From Wolinella sp963540505 (GTDB lineage Bacteria > Campylobacterota > Campylobacteria > Campylobacterales > Helicobacteraceae): a stretch of DNA of 64,000 bases. The stretch covers positions 19,909 to 83,908 of the forward strand of contig CAUTMV010000009.1 of the NCBI GenBank assembly GCA_963540505.1. Direction: 5' to 3'. Position numbers and translations under genes: made by a program. Shown here in pieces: positions 33,204-41,912 of this stretch (its first letter is position 1; the number at the start of each line of letters is the position of its first letter). The notes under the pieces were generated by a model that saw only the letters and a list, made by a program, of their open reading frames with translations, was not told the origin of the DNA and did not search any database.

Positions 33204-33482
33204 TCAGTGTCCCTTAAGCTTGCAGGAATCAAGCGCGAGAGTGAGGCGATGATAGGGGGTGTTTGGCTTGCCCACAAAGCTTAGCGTCCCGCTCACAAAG
33301 TTGAAAGATTGCTCATGAACCTCATAACCCTCGCATTCAAGGCTTTTTCCTTGACTAAAGAGGATCACCAAATGCGCCACATGCTCGCTTTTTTGCCTCT
33401 TTGAGAGGGTGTAGATTCCCGCGCAGAGAATCGCCAAAACTAGCGCAGAAGCGAGAAGAAGCCGCTGGCGTGCGGGGCGCAT
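33204..33482 (-). CDS. Small N-terminally anchored protein between murC and mutS2
   Basis: A 92-residue protein with a basic start (MRPARQRLLL), one span (LASALVLAILCAGIYTL) and a soluble 65-residue domain, probably in the periplasm, with two cysteines (SLECEGYE and LDSCKLKG) that could form a disulfide. I do not recognise a named family. It abuts murC with no gap and ends 2 nt before mutS2, so it is in that operon. Real rather than chance, given its length, position and consistent membrane-anchor design. Confidence 0.75.
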   Translation of the reverse strand: MRPARQRLLLASALVLAILCAGIYTLSKRQKSEHVAHLVILFSQGKSLECEGYEVHEQSFNFVSGTLSFVGKPNTPYHRLTLALDSCKLKGH

Positions 33483-34802
33483 TTAGTGATTCCCCCGCAG
33501 CTGATAGGTGATGTCGCCCGCGCCAAAACCGATAATAATGCCATCATCAAGCACTTTGATTTGACGCGTCTTATCAAAAAGCGCGATTCCCTCTTTGGTG
33601 GGGGCGAGGTGGGTCGCAAAAGTCGGATTGTAGCGCGCAAAAAGTCCCTTAAAGTCAATCTCTATGGGCTTTTCACTTGCCGCCCACACGGGCAGGATCA
33701 CGAGATTATTCGCCCCTTCAAAGCACTCGATGAAACGCTTCAGATTGCTCTTGGTGCGTGAATATTTGTGCGGCTGCCAAATCGCAGTAATAGGCGAATT
33801 CCCAAGCAGGGAGGCATATTTTTTCGTCGCTGTTAAGGTTGCTTTAATCTCTGTGGGATGATGGGCGTAATCATCGATGATTGTGGGATTGCCGCGGGTA
33901 AGAATGTCAAAACGCTTCTTGATTCCCTTAAAATTCCCCAGCCGCTCTTTGATAGTCGCAAGAGGAAGTTTATCAAGCACCGCAAGAATCGCCAATGAAG
34001 CATCAAGTGCGATGTGTTCGCCCAGCCCGAAAATGCGAAATTCCCCCAAATCACGGAGGCTAAAATAGGTATAGGGCTCGCCCTCGCACAGCTCATAGCG
34101 GATATTGAAAATATCGCAACTGGGATAGAGGCGCACCGCCTCAAGCTCGCTAAGCGTCGACAAGAAGGGATCTTCAGCGTTTATAACGCGCTTTTTTGCC
34201 TTTTGCAAAAACTCCTTATAAGCGGCATGAAACAGGGCGAGATCGTAGTCGTAGCTCTCCATGTGTTCGGGCTCGGCATTGGTAACAATCGCACAGTGGG
34301 GATTTGAATTAAGAAAGCTCTTATCGCTTTCATCGGCTTCAAAGACGACGCATTCGCTCTTCACCTCGCGCACATTTGAGCCAAATTCCTTTGATTCCGC
34401 GCCGATAATCGCGCTACACTCAGGCAAAAGCGCACTTAAAATCGCCGTAGTGGTGCTTTTACCATGTGCGCCCGCGACGGCATAGACGCATTTTTTATCC
34501 AAAATCATCGGCAACGCCATTGCGCGCGAAAGCACTTTAATCCCGAGCTCTTTAGCACGCACAACCTCGATATTATCGGGCTTGATGATGGCTGAGTGAA
34601 TGAGCAGATCCTGATTGTTTAACGCCTCTTTGCTGTGCGGAATATGCAGCTTTACCCCGCGCTCCCTGAAATATTGCGTCGTGCTGCTCTCGCTAATATC
34701 CGATCCGCTGATCTCCGCACCCTGCGCGTTCAGGTATTTTGCGAGCCCGGAGATTCCTATGCCTCCGATTCCTACGAAATGAATTTTTAGCTTTTTAGAC
34801 AT
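33483..34802 (-). CDS. murC: UDP-N-acetylmuramate--L-alanine ligase MurC
   Basis: MurC adds the first peptide residue, L-alanine, to UDP-MurNAc. The 439-residue protein has the Rossmann start IHFVGIGGIGISGLAKYL, ATP loop VAGAHGKSTTTAILSALL (GAHGKS in place of GTHGKT), VFEADESDKSFL, TNAEPEHMESYD, and the C-terminal IIDDYAHHPTEIKATL and WQPHKYSRTKSNL motifs. Its start overlaps the end of the aminotransferase gene by 16 nt. With murB nearby on the other strand it supplies the early wall steps. Confidence 0.96.
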   Translation of the reverse strand: MSKKLKIHFVGIGGIGISGLAKYLNAQGAEISGSDISESSTTQYFRERGVKLHIPHSKEALNNQDLLIHSAIIKPDNIEVVRAKELGIKVLSRAMALPMILDKKCVYAVAGAHGKSTTTAILSALLPECSAIIGAESKEFGSNVREVKSECVVFEADESDKSFLNSNPHCAIVTNAEPEHMESYDYDLALFHAAYKEFLQKAKKRVINAEDPFLSTLSELEAVRLYPSCDIFNIRYELCEGEPYTYFSLRDLGEFRIFGLGEHIALDASLAILAVLDKLPLATIKERLGNFKGIKKRFDILTRGNPTIIDDYAHHPTEIKATLTATKKYASLLGNSPITAIWQPHKYSRTKSNLKRFIECFEGANNLVILPVWAASEKPIEIDFKGLFARYNPTFATHLAPTKEGIALFDKTRQIKVLDDGIIIGFGAGDITYQLRGNH

Positions 34803-35917
34803 GCGGCGACCTTTCTAAGAGCTTCATAGAGGGTGGATTCCTCATGGACGAGCGCGAGACGGACATATCCTTTGCCTGCGCCATTACGCCCTAGGAACGA
34901 ACCCGGGAGACACAAAACGCCCGATTCTTCATAGAGGCGTTTGGTAAATTCCATATCATCATTCACCTTGAGCCACACATAAAAGGTGTAAGGTTCAATC
35001 TTTACGCCCAAAATTTCGCGCGCGATGGAGAGATTTTTTGCGTATTTGAGGCGAATAGCAGTAGCGTGCGATTCCTCTTCCCACGCTAGTGTCGCAGCCT
35101 TTTGTAAGGGCAGGGGAATCGCCACTCCGACGTAGGTGCGATAATTAGCATAATCTGCGAGAATCGAAGCATCACCTGCTATGAAGCCGCTCCTAAGCCC
35201 CGGAGCGGAGGAGCGTTTGGAGGCGGAATTTACCGCAAGGACGTTTTTGAAATCGCTATTCCCGGCTTTTATGCTCGCCTCTAAGATGGAGGCAGGGGGT
35301 GTATCTTCGTAAATATCGCCATAGCACTCATCGTTTAAAAGGAGGAAATCAAACTCCTGCGCCCATTTTACCCATTGTATCAGCTCTTGCAGACTAAGCG
35401 CGCGCCCTGTGGGATTGTTAGGCGAGTTTAGAATCACGAGATCGCACGCTTTCATCTCATCTTCACTTAGGTGCGGAGTGAAGCCATTTTCAGGCGTTAG
35501 CTCCATGTAGATGGTGCGTGCCCTTGAGGCAATCGCCGCGCCCTCATAAATCTGATAGAAAGGATTTGGATGGGCGAGGGTCGGATTTTTCTTGTCAAAA
35601 AGCCAGTATTGCGGGAAGTTAAAGAGCACTTCGCGCGTCCCGAAGGTGGGAAAAATCTCTTCATCGCGCAAGGAGATGTCGTAGCGTCTTTGAATGTAGC
35701 GTTTTTGGGAATCTTTTAGCTCCTGCTCGCCCACACTTTTGGGGTATTTACTAAGCAGGGCGGAGCTCTTTTTTAGTGCTTCTTGAATGAATGGCGGGGT
35801 CTCAAACTGCGGCTCGCCGATGGTAAGTGCGATGAGCGGGTAATCTTGCGGTGGCGTGAGCGGCGCAATGAGCGTGCGAAGCTTGGCAAAAGGATAGGGT
35901 TCAAAATTCAAAGACAA
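34787..35917 (-). CDS. PLP-dependent aminotransferase, probably N-succinyldiaminopimelate aminotransferase (DapC-like)
   Basis: A 376-residue class I/II fold-type I aminotransferase. Features: substrate segment ALTIGEPQFETPPFI, LSKYPKSVGEQELKDSQKRYI, ILNSPNNPTGRALSLQEL (PLP contacts), LLNDECYGDIYED, and the PLP lysine in NSASKRSSAPGLRSGFIAG. The SKRSS-x-PG-x-R-x-GF pattern is that of the aspartate/DapC group. Its place directly before murC suggests a role in lysine/meso-diaminopimelate supply to the wall, which is the annotation used in Helicobacter and Campylobacter; other substrates cannot be ruled out. Confidence 0.88.
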   Translation of the reverse strand: MSLNFEPYPFAKLRTLIAPLTPPQDYPLIALTIGEPQFETPPFIQEALKKSSALLSKYPKSVGEQELKDSQKRYIQRRYDISLRDEEIFPTFGTREVLFNFPQYWLFDKKNPTLAHPNPFYQIYEGAAIASRARTIYMELTPENGFTPHLSEDEMKACDLVILNSPNNPTGRALSLQELIQWVKWAQEFDFLLLNDECYGDIYEDTPPASILEASIKAGNSDFKNVLAVNSASKRSSAPGLRSGFIAGDASILADYANYRTYVGVAIPLPLQKAATLAWEEESHATAIRLKYAKNLSIAREILGVKIEPYTFYVWLKVNDDMEFTKRLYEESGVLCLPGSFLGRNGAGKGYVRLALVHEESTLYEALRKVAACLKS

Positions 35918-36026
35918 TCTCCAAAATAAACTGCCCGCCTAAACAGACGGGAATCGCGCCCTAAGGCTCGTTTGAGCAACAAATATGCGGAGAATTCTAA
36001 CGAAAATAGCTGCAAATGAAGCCTAT

Positions 36027-37523
36027 CTAATCAAACCTTTTTTTGCGCGTTCTATTCCCCTCAGAAGAGCCGCGATCCCCGCGGAATCCCCGCCCTCTGC
36101 CGCGATGATTCCCGCTATATTCTCTGCCGCCCTTGCCCTCGCGTCGCTTATCCTCGCCGCCTAAGCGACGTTTTAGGTGCGTTAAATCCTCTTTGCTTAA
36201 GCCGATTTTATTCGGTCCCATGATCGTGCTCTTTTTGATGAGCATGGAGAGGAGTTTGCACGCAAGCTGTGTGGTGTCGATTTCGCCACGGATTTGCTCG
36301 TAAATCCTGAGCGCATCATCGGTAATTTGGTGATTCATGAGGGTCTGAATGAGCTTGGAATCCGTCTGTTTAAGCGTCTGCTCAATCGTGGGAATCTCGT
36401 AGAGCTCAATGCTCGCTTTGGTGTTTTCGGTGATTCGCCTAATCTCCTTAAACTCCAGCGGTGTGGCAAGTGTGATGGCGATACCCTTTTTGCCCGCGCG
36501 CCCCGTGCGTCCGATACGATGGACGTAGCTCTCGGGATTGAGCGGGATATGATAGTTGAAAACATGGCTGACGTTGCTAATATCAAGCCCGCGCGCCGCC
36601 ACATCGGTCGCCACGAGAATGTCGATATTCCCCTGCTTGAAAGCATTGATAGAGTTCTGCCGCTCCCGCTGCTCCATATCTCCATGGAGCGCACCCGCCT
36701 GATAGCCCTTGGCTACGAGGCGACTTGAGAGATCATCCGCCTCCTTTTTCATGCGCGTGAAGATAATCGTCTTAGTCGGTGCTTCACTGTCAATGAGGCG
36801 CACAATTGCGTCCTCGCGCTCGTATTCGTTGATAATGTAATAACGCTGCGAAATATCGCTGTTGGTCGTCTCGGTCGAGGCGATTTTGACCATTTTCGGA
36901 TTTTGGAGGATCTTTTGCGCGAGGCTCTTAATCGGAGGAGGCATTGTCGCGGAAAATAGCAGCGTCTGCCTGTGTCTGGGCAGATAGGTGAAAATCTCCT
37001 CAATATCATCGAGGAATCCCATATCCAACATCTCATCGGACTCATCAAGCACGACGGTCTTTGGATTGAAATTCTTAAGGCGATCATTGCGCAAATGATC
37101 CAGCAGTCGCCCCGGAGTGGCAATGATGACTTGCGGACGCTTCTCTAAAAGCTCAACCTGCCTTCTAATCGCCTGCCCGCCGTAGACGGAGACGGTTTTG
37201 GTGCGGCAGAAGCGACCGAGCTTAAAAATCTCATCGCTAATTTGCATTGCAAGCTCGCGTGTAGGCGTGATGATGAGGGCTTCAATATCGCCGTTGTTTT
37301 TTAGATTCTCAATGATGGGAAGCCCAAAAGCCGCGGTTTTTCCCGTGCCTGTTTGCGCCTGAGCGATGAGATCATGCCCGCCCAAAATAAGAGGAATCGA
37401 CTCGACTTGAATCGGGCTGGGGAGCTTAAAGCCCGCCTCGATAATCCCTCTAGTCAGGGAATCCTTAAAGCCGAATTGCGCAAAACCCGCCTGCTCTTGC
37501 TCTGTGTGTGTTGTTTGTTCCAT
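36027..37523 (-). CDS. DEAD-box ATP-dependent RNA helicase (DESD variant), RhlE/CsdA-like
   Basis: A 498-residue RNA helicase that unwinds structured RNA in decay, ribosome assembly or cold growth. Motifs in order: Q motif (FAQFGFKDSLTRGIIEAGFKLPSPIQ), I AQTGTGKTAAFG, Ia PTRELAMQ, Ib ATPGRLLDHL, II VLDESDEMLDMGF, III FSATMPPP, then IV-VI through IIFTRMKKEADDL, ATDVAARGLDI and HRIGRTGRAGKKG. Motif II has Ser in place of Ala (DESD). The C-terminal 60 residues are basic and Gly/Arg-rich (RGRGRGFRGDRG), an RNA-binding tail. Campylobacterota usually have one such helicase, and it works with RNase J or RNase R. Its leader is about 130 nt long. Confidence 0.94.
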   Translation of the reverse strand: MEQTTHTEQEQAGFAQFGFKDSLTRGIIEAGFKLPSPIQVESIPLILGGHDLIAQAQTGTGKTAAFGLPIIENLKNNGDIEALIITPTRELAMQISDEIFKLGRFCRTKTVSVYGGQAIRRQVELLEKRPQVIIATPGRLLDHLRNDRLKNFNPKTVVLDESDEMLDMGFLDDIEEIFTYLPRHRQTLLFSATMPPPIKSLAQKILQNPKMVKIASTETTNSDISQRYYIINEYEREDAIVRLIDSEAPTKTIIFTRMKKEADDLSSRLVAKGYQAGALHGDMEQRERQNSINAFKQGNIDILVATDVAARGLDISNVSHVFNYHIPLNPESYVHRIGRTGRAGKKGIAITLATPLEFKEIRRITENTKASIELYEIPTIEQTLKQTDSKLIQTLMNHQITDDALRIYEQIRGEIDTTQLACKLLSMLIKKSTIMGPNKIGLSKEDLTHLKRRLGGEDKRREGKGGREYSGNHRGRGRGFRGDRGSSEGNRTRKKRFD

Positions 37524-37737
37524 GAAGATGTTGTTACTCTCTTGATGTTAATTTGTCCGCTTTTTGCGGTGTTTTGGGAGGTTCAAAGGGGTGTTCGGAG
37601 AAATCGTTTGTCCGCTTGGGCGCAAGAACCTACCTGAAAATGCGAAAGGCGGATTCTATAAGAAAGAAGCTGAAGTTACAAAGAGGCAGAATGTTGTGCG
37701 TGATATTTAGTGCGCTAAAATTTTACTACTGGAAATT
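37524..37737. other. Leader region of the helicase gene
   Basis: The gap between two minus-strand genes. On the minus strand a TATAGA/TAGAAT-like -10 box lies near 37655, giving the helicase a leader of about 130 nt. The leader holds a small hairpin CCGC-TTTTT-GCGG (37557-37569 on the plus strand). Long leaders are usual for cold-induced helicase genes; function here is inferred. Confidence 0.35.
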
Positions 37738-38802
37738 TTAATTAGGTTTAGAAGAAGGAGTTTCTTCTATGAAAGTTTTAAAATCCGGAAGCGATTCGAG
37801 ACGATTGCGTAAATCATCTAATGCTGGAACATTATTAATTGATTCTTTGAAGCGCTGCAAGAGTTGGTAGGTTCTGATTTTAGAACCCTTAGAATTCAAG
37901 TGATAGTTGGTATCGTAAAAATAAGATTTTGGATATAAAAAATCCGTCGGTTGCCCGATAACGGGAATATGGCTATCTTTGAAATGCTTGATTAGATGCG
38001 CAAAATAGGTGGTGTAAGGGTCGTTATAGTATTCTTCAAAATTCATCGTATTTGGAAAAGTCACAAACAAATATATTCTTCTCTCTTTACACCATTGGTT
38101 AAAGGCTAGTATCTCTTGGATTCCTCGAGTTTGCTCCAAAGGAAGCGGTGGAGAGAGCGGCTTTGGTGTGCTTTCGATAAAAGCTTGAGTTTGTCCTTCT
38201 TTTCTTGTCTCGTCTCCATTTTTATTAAGCGTTTCGGATGTGTAAATCATTCCTGTTTTTGGCTCAAGCGGTGCCCCGTGAAGCCGTATATCCACGATAC
38301 TTACCAAAGATTTAATGAATTCCAAGGGTTTTATGGTTTGGAGCATCAGGATTTTCTCCCGTATGCTTAAGTGTTTTTCGAAATAACCCCGATCGTATGT
38401 AAGCGAGAAATCTCTCTTGAGAGTTCTGTGCACTCCGTTCCATTTGTAAAGTTCAAATTCAAAAGGCAGAATTACGATGTCACCTGAATGTAGGAACTGT
38501 TTTATTGCATAAAGAGGGTAGTCCGTCTGTAAACCGGCATGCATACCCATATTGACCGTGGGAATTCCAAGCCATTTCTCAATCAAGTGAGTCTCGATTC
38601 CAAAGAGTGAATTGCTACCACTTACAAAAACTATTTTCCGCCCCTGAATCGAACGGGCGTATGCATTTTTCTTGAGATAGCTTTTGTGCATCCAAAGTGT
38701 TTCCCCTTTGGGGACTTGATAGAATAGATAACTGCTTAATGAAGAGAAAACTACCATGCAGAGGAATGAGGCAACAAAAAAGAGTAAAAACTTTTTATAC
38801 AC
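37738..38802 (-). CDS. Membrane-anchored SGNH-type O-acyltransferase partner (AlgJ/DltD/PatB-like)
   Basis: A 354-residue protein with one N-terminal span (KKFLLFFVASFLCMVVFSSL) and a periplasmic domain. An SGNH-hydrolase-like nucleophile segment FVSGSNSLFGIETHLIEKWLG comes early, and the matching Asp/His pair appears near the end in YDTNYHLNSKGSKIRTYQLL. Such proteins move an acetyl group, brought across the membrane by an MBOAT protein, onto a polysaccharide or peptidoglycan. It lies 10 nt after the MBOAT gene. It could act on peptidoglycan (PatB role, known in Campylobacter) or on a surface polysaccharide; sequence alone does not decide. Confidence 0.78.
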   Translation of the reverse strand: MYKKFLLFFVASFLCMVVFSSLSSYLFYQVPKGETLWMHKSYLKKNAYARSIQGRKIVFVSGSNSLFGIETHLIEKWLGIPTVNMGMHAGLQTDYPLYAIKQFLHSGDIVILPFEFELYKWNGVHRTLKRDFSLTYDRGYFEKHLSIREKILMLQTIKPLEFIKSLVSIVDIRLHGAPLEPKTGMIYTSETLNKNGDETRKEGQTQAFIESTPKPLSPPLPLEQTRGIQEILAFNQWCKERRIYLFVTFPNTMNFEEYYNDPYTTYFAHLIKHFKDSHIPVIGQPTDFLYPKSYFYDTNYHLNSKGSKIRTYQLLQRFKESINNVPALDDLRNRLESLPDFKTFIEETPSSKPN

Positions 38803-38812
38803 GGATATTCCC

Positions 38813-40261
38813 TTAAAAATTAAAATATAAAAATTCAGATTTGACAGTTAGCAGATTCAAAAGCCCGTAATAGAATATAAATGCAACTAAAAAAGCCGTG
38901 GTTTTATTTGGAGTGAAGCGATTTCTGAAGTAGGTGCTATTTTTGCCTAAGAGTGAGAGAAGTAACGCCGTTAGAATGGGAGCGGCTATTGTGTAATCAG
39001 CCCTCATGTGTACCATCCACAGATCAAACCTGATTCCTAGAGCTTGCAAAAACTCCAGTCTTGATGACAATGCGCCGGGTAATATAACTCCATTGAAGCC
39101 GAGCATTCCTCGTAACACCTTGAGAGCGTCTTCAAGCTCTTTGGCCCTAAAAAAGATCCATGCCACATTAATAAAATTAAAGGTGATTAGCCACGCAAGC
39201 CATCCATACATTTTAAAACCAAGATGATTGTAGATACGGTGGATAATGGTGGCAATTCCGTGGAGAGCCCCCCAAATGACAAACATCCAGCTTGCCCCAT
39301 GCCACAAGCCCCCAAGAATAAAGACTGACAAGAGGTTCAGATAGCCCCTAAAACGACCAACCCGATTCCCGCCCAGCGGGACATAGAGGTAATCTTTCAG
39401 AAATCGAGACAGAGTAATGTGCCATCTTCTCCAAAACTCTTGGATGTTTGAGGCTTTATAAGGGGAGTTGAAGTTCGTGGGCAGCTTGATGTTAAAAAGC
39501 AGCGCCGCTCCTATCGCCATATCCGTGTATCCGCTAAAATCAAAGTAGAGTTGCAGAGTGTAGCTTAAGCTGGTTGCCCATGCCTCAAAGAAATTCAAAA
39601 TAGGTGCTTCATCAAATCCGATATTAGCTATGGGAGCTAGTCCATCGGCGATCACCGTTTTCTTAAAAAGACCGATGGAGAAGAGAAGGATTCCCGTAGC
39701 AATATTTTTGTAATTCCTAATAAAGTTTTGCTTGTTAGAAAACTGCGGCATTATCTCTTGATGATGCACAATAGGACCGGCGATGAGTTGTGGAAAGAAA
39801 GTCACAAAAAGCATATAGGAGAGCAGATCATATTCTTTGCACTCGCCTCTGTAGCTATCCACAAGGAAAGCAATTTGCTGAAAAGTAAAGAAGCTGATCG
39901 CCAGTGGTAGAGCGATTGCAGGGAGAGGCAATTGGGAATCAAAAATGGTATTGAAATTCGTTAAGAAAAAATTTGTATATTTGAAATATCCTAGTAATGC
40001 GAGGTTAAATGCGATTCCAGCAATGAGAGTAGCCTTAGAATTCGATGTGCGGACAAGACGTATTCCGATGGCGTAGTTGACAAAAATTGAGAGCAAAATC
40101 AGGGGTAGGTAGAGCAGATTCCAGTAACTGTAAAAAAAGAGACTTCCAGCCACTAGCCATGCTTTTGAGGCGACAATCAGTCTTTTTGAGAGCAGAAGAA
40201 AATAGCCAACAAACACAATAGGGAGAAATAAAAAGATAAATTCGTAAGAATTAAATAGCAT
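38813..40261 (-). CDS. MBOAT-family membrane O-acyltransferase (AlgI/PatA-like)
   Basis: A 482-residue polytopic protein that carries acetyl groups through the inner membrane for O-acetylation of an extracytoplasmic polymer. Features: LFNSYEFIFLFLPIVFVGYFLLL at the start, YFKYTNFFL, LPLAISFFTFQQIAFLVDSYRG, FPQLIAGPIVHHQEIMPQF, LQLYFDFSGYTDMAIGAALLF, NFNSPYKASNIQEFWRRWHITLSRFLKDYLYVPLGGNR and the catalytic His in GGLWHGASWMFVIWGALHG. These are the hallmarks of AlgI/PatA/DltB. With the SGNH protein downstream it forms a two-gene operon; no alginate genes are nearby. Confidence 0.93.
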   Translation of the reverse strand: MLFNSYEFIFLFLPIVFVGYFLLLSKRLIVASKAWLVAGSLFFYSYWNLLYLPLILLSIFVNYAIGIRLVRTSNSKATLIAGIAFNLALLGYFKYTNFFLTNFNTIFDSQLPLPAIALPLAISFFTFQQIAFLVDSYRGECKEYDLLSYMLFVTFFPQLIAGPIVHHQEIMPQFSNKQNFIRNYKNIATGILLFSIGLFKKTVIADGLAPIANIGFDEAPILNFFEAWATSLSYTLQLYFDFSGYTDMAIGAALLFNIKLPTNFNSPYKASNIQEFWRRWHITLSRFLKDYLYVPLGGNRVGRFRGYLNLLSVFILGGLWHGASWMFVIWGALHGIATIIHRIYNHLGFKMYGWLAWLITFNFINVAWIFFRAKELEDALKVLRGMLGFNGVILPGALSSRLEFLQALGIRFDLWMVHMRADYTIAAPILTALLLSLLGKNSTYFRNRFTPNKTTAFLVAFIFYYGLLNLLTVKSEFLYFNF

Positions 40262-40410
40262 ACCTGATTCCGTATTTCGTAAAATTAGTGTTGAATGATT
40301 TATGGCATTCGTGAAATTTTATGTCAAAAAGGCGTATCCCGGATGACGATTTGCGATGCTAGTAAAATGTAGATAAATAGACACTGAGATTTTTCTCATA
40401 TCCGTAAAAA

Positions 40411-40416
40411 TATAAT
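40411..40416 (+). promoter_or_regulatory. -10 box of the HTH-protein gene
   Basis: Perfect TATAAT, 30 bp upstream of the ATG at 40447, in the 185-bp divergent gap between the MBOAT gene and the HTH-protein gene. Confidence 0.45.
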
Positions 40417-40446
40417 CGCTCTACCACAAAAAAGGCGATTATCGAA

Positions 40447-40905
40447 ATGCTGACAATTAAAGAGATATCAGAGAGGTTTCATATTTCCAAAAGCACGCTC
40501 TATGGGTGGCAAACAGATCGCAAGGAGTTGTTTGAATATCTGCGAAGTGCCAATAGCTATGAGGATAGGTTGAGGGAGATCAATATAGTGCTGGAGGCGT
40601 ATGCCAAAGGAATCTCTCCGATCTTTCTTTATGAAGAGATTGAGTGTCTGCTTGATATTCCTTTGGATTCTTGTGAGGCTAGTGAGGCTTTGCATCTGGA
40701 GTTAATTTTGGCGAGGATGTGGAAGGACAATGCGCTAAAGCCTGAAATTTTTGTGGAGGTTGTGAGCAAAATCAGGTCACTTAATGTCGTTGAAAAGTAT
40801 CTTTTAAAGCGAACGATCGGGATTGTTCGGGAACGTATAAGTCGCAATAAAGAGGAAAAAAGTTCGCTTGTTGCGCACTACTTTAAATCTTTTTTGGTTA
40901 ATTAA
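40447..40905 (+). CDS. Small helix-turn-helix protein of unknown role
   Basis: A 152-residue protein. Residues 2-25 (LTIKEISERFHISKSTLYGWQTDRKEL) form a clear helix-turn-helix like that of transposase/excisionase or CI-type DNA binders. The rest (about 30-150) is predicted helical, without recognisable family, and has a basic end (RERISRNKEEKSSLVAHYFKS). It is divergent from the O-acylation operon and followed by ccdA on the same strand at a 140-bp distance. Such small HTH proteins are widespread, uncharacterised genes in Campylobacterota. It could regulate its neighbours. Confidence 0.75.
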   Translation: MLTIKEISERFHISKSTLYGWQTDRKELFEYLRSANSYEDRLREINIVLEAYAKGISPIFLYEEIECLLDIPLDSCEASEALHLELILARMWKDNALKPEIFVEVVSKIRSLNVVEKYLLKRTIGIVRERISRNKEEKSSLVAHYFKSFLVN

Positions 40906-41045
40906 AAAGGATGCAAATTTTAGTTTCTTGGGAATCTAAACAATCCGGCTTTTGGAGTTTGAGCTTTTAAAAATCCTACATAAAAGAATCTTTTAAGACT
41001 TCTCGCTATAAGGTTTGAGCCTTTTTAAACAAAGGAGAATTTTTC

Positions 41046-41816
41046 ATGGATTTTATACTTACGGAATGGTTTGTCAAAGCTCCCTATGGCGTGAGCTTTT
41101 TAGCCGGTATGCTGACATTTTTAAGCCCTTGTGTGTTGCCTTTAGTTCCCGCATATCTTTCGTATGTTTCGGGTGTTTCGCTAGGTGAGCTTAAGGGGGG
41201 CGATTCCCTAAATATTGCGATGAGGTGGCGGATATTTCGCGCTTCACTCTTCTTTGTTTTGGGGTTTTCGCTGGTTTTTGTCCTGCTTGGAGCGTCGATG
41301 GCGCGTATTATCGGCAATGTTTTCAATAACGATCTTTTTGCCTACATTGCCGGGGGAATCATTGTGATTTTCGGGCTTCATGTCGCAAAAATCATCAACA
41401 TTCCGTTTCTTAATTACGAAAAACGCGCGGATTTTAGCCTCAAAAACGAGCAGAAAAATGGCGGAATCTTCAAAAACTTCATCAGCGCATACCTCGCGCC
41501 CCTGCTTCTTGGAATCTCCTTTGCACTGGGCTGGACGCCTTGCATCGGTCCGATTTTTGCCGGGATTATTTCACTTGCAGCGAGCGAGAGCACCCGAGGA
41601 ATCGTGCTCATGAGCGTCTATGCCGCGGGGCTTGGTGTGCCTTTTTTGCTCTCAGCCCTGCTTGTAAGCACCATGATTGGCTGGCTTGGGAAATTGAAGC
41701 GCTACATGAGGGTTATTGAGCTACTTTCAGGCGCACTTTTGGTGGGAATCGGCGTCCTAGTCGCGAGTGGCGGTCTTGGGCGAATTTCCGGATTCCTGCT
41801 TGAGAAGCTGGCATAA
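41046..41816 (+). CDS. CcdA-family cytochrome c biogenesis/thiol transport protein
   Basis: A 256-residue membrane protein with six spans. It carries reducing power from cytoplasmic thioredoxin to the periplasm for haem attachment to cytochromes c. Both conserved cysteine motifs are visible: LSPCVLPLVPAYLSYVSG in TM1 and ALGWTPCIGPIFAGI in TM4, related by the internal duplication of the family. AAGGAG precedes the ATG. This is the short CcdA form without periplasmic domains. A partner thioredoxin-like protein is not adjacent. A hairpin follows 3 nt after the stop. Confidence 0.92.
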   Translation: MDFILTEWFVKAPYGVSFLAGMLTFLSPCVLPLVPAYLSYVSGVSLGELKGGDSLNIAMRWRIFRASLFFVLGFSLVFVLLGASMARIIGNVFNNDLFAYIAGGIIVIFGLHVAKIINIPFLNYEKRADFSLKNEQKNGGIFKNFISAYLAPLLLGISFALGWTPCIGPIFAGIISLAASESTRGIVLMSVYAAGLGVPFLLSALLVSTMIGWLGKLKRYMRVIELLSGALLVGIGVLVASGGLGRISGFLLEKLA

Positions 41817-41819
41817 CAG

Positions 41820-41841
41820 GCGGGAATCCGAGCATTCCCGC
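41820..41841 (+). terminator. Hairpin after ccdA built from inverted GGGAAT copies
   Basis: GCGGGAAT (41820-41827), loop CCGAGC, ATTCCCGC (41834-41841): perfect 8-bp stem. The left arm plus first loop base spells GGGAATC, the recurring word of this window. It lies 3 nt after the stop. There is no U-run. Confidence 0.5.
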
Positions 41842-41912
41842 GCTCGCACCTTCACGCTTGCTTATGTCCTCACTCGCGCTTGTCCACCCCTCATGCTCGC
41901 GGAGGTTTTACG

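Noticed and set aside
37738..41000. Possible horizontally acquired island (more AT-rich look around the O-acylation genes)
   Set aside because: Density of the GGAATC word (about 11 copies in 3.2 kb) is the same as in the rest of the window, and no mobile element, tRNA or direct repeat flanks it.
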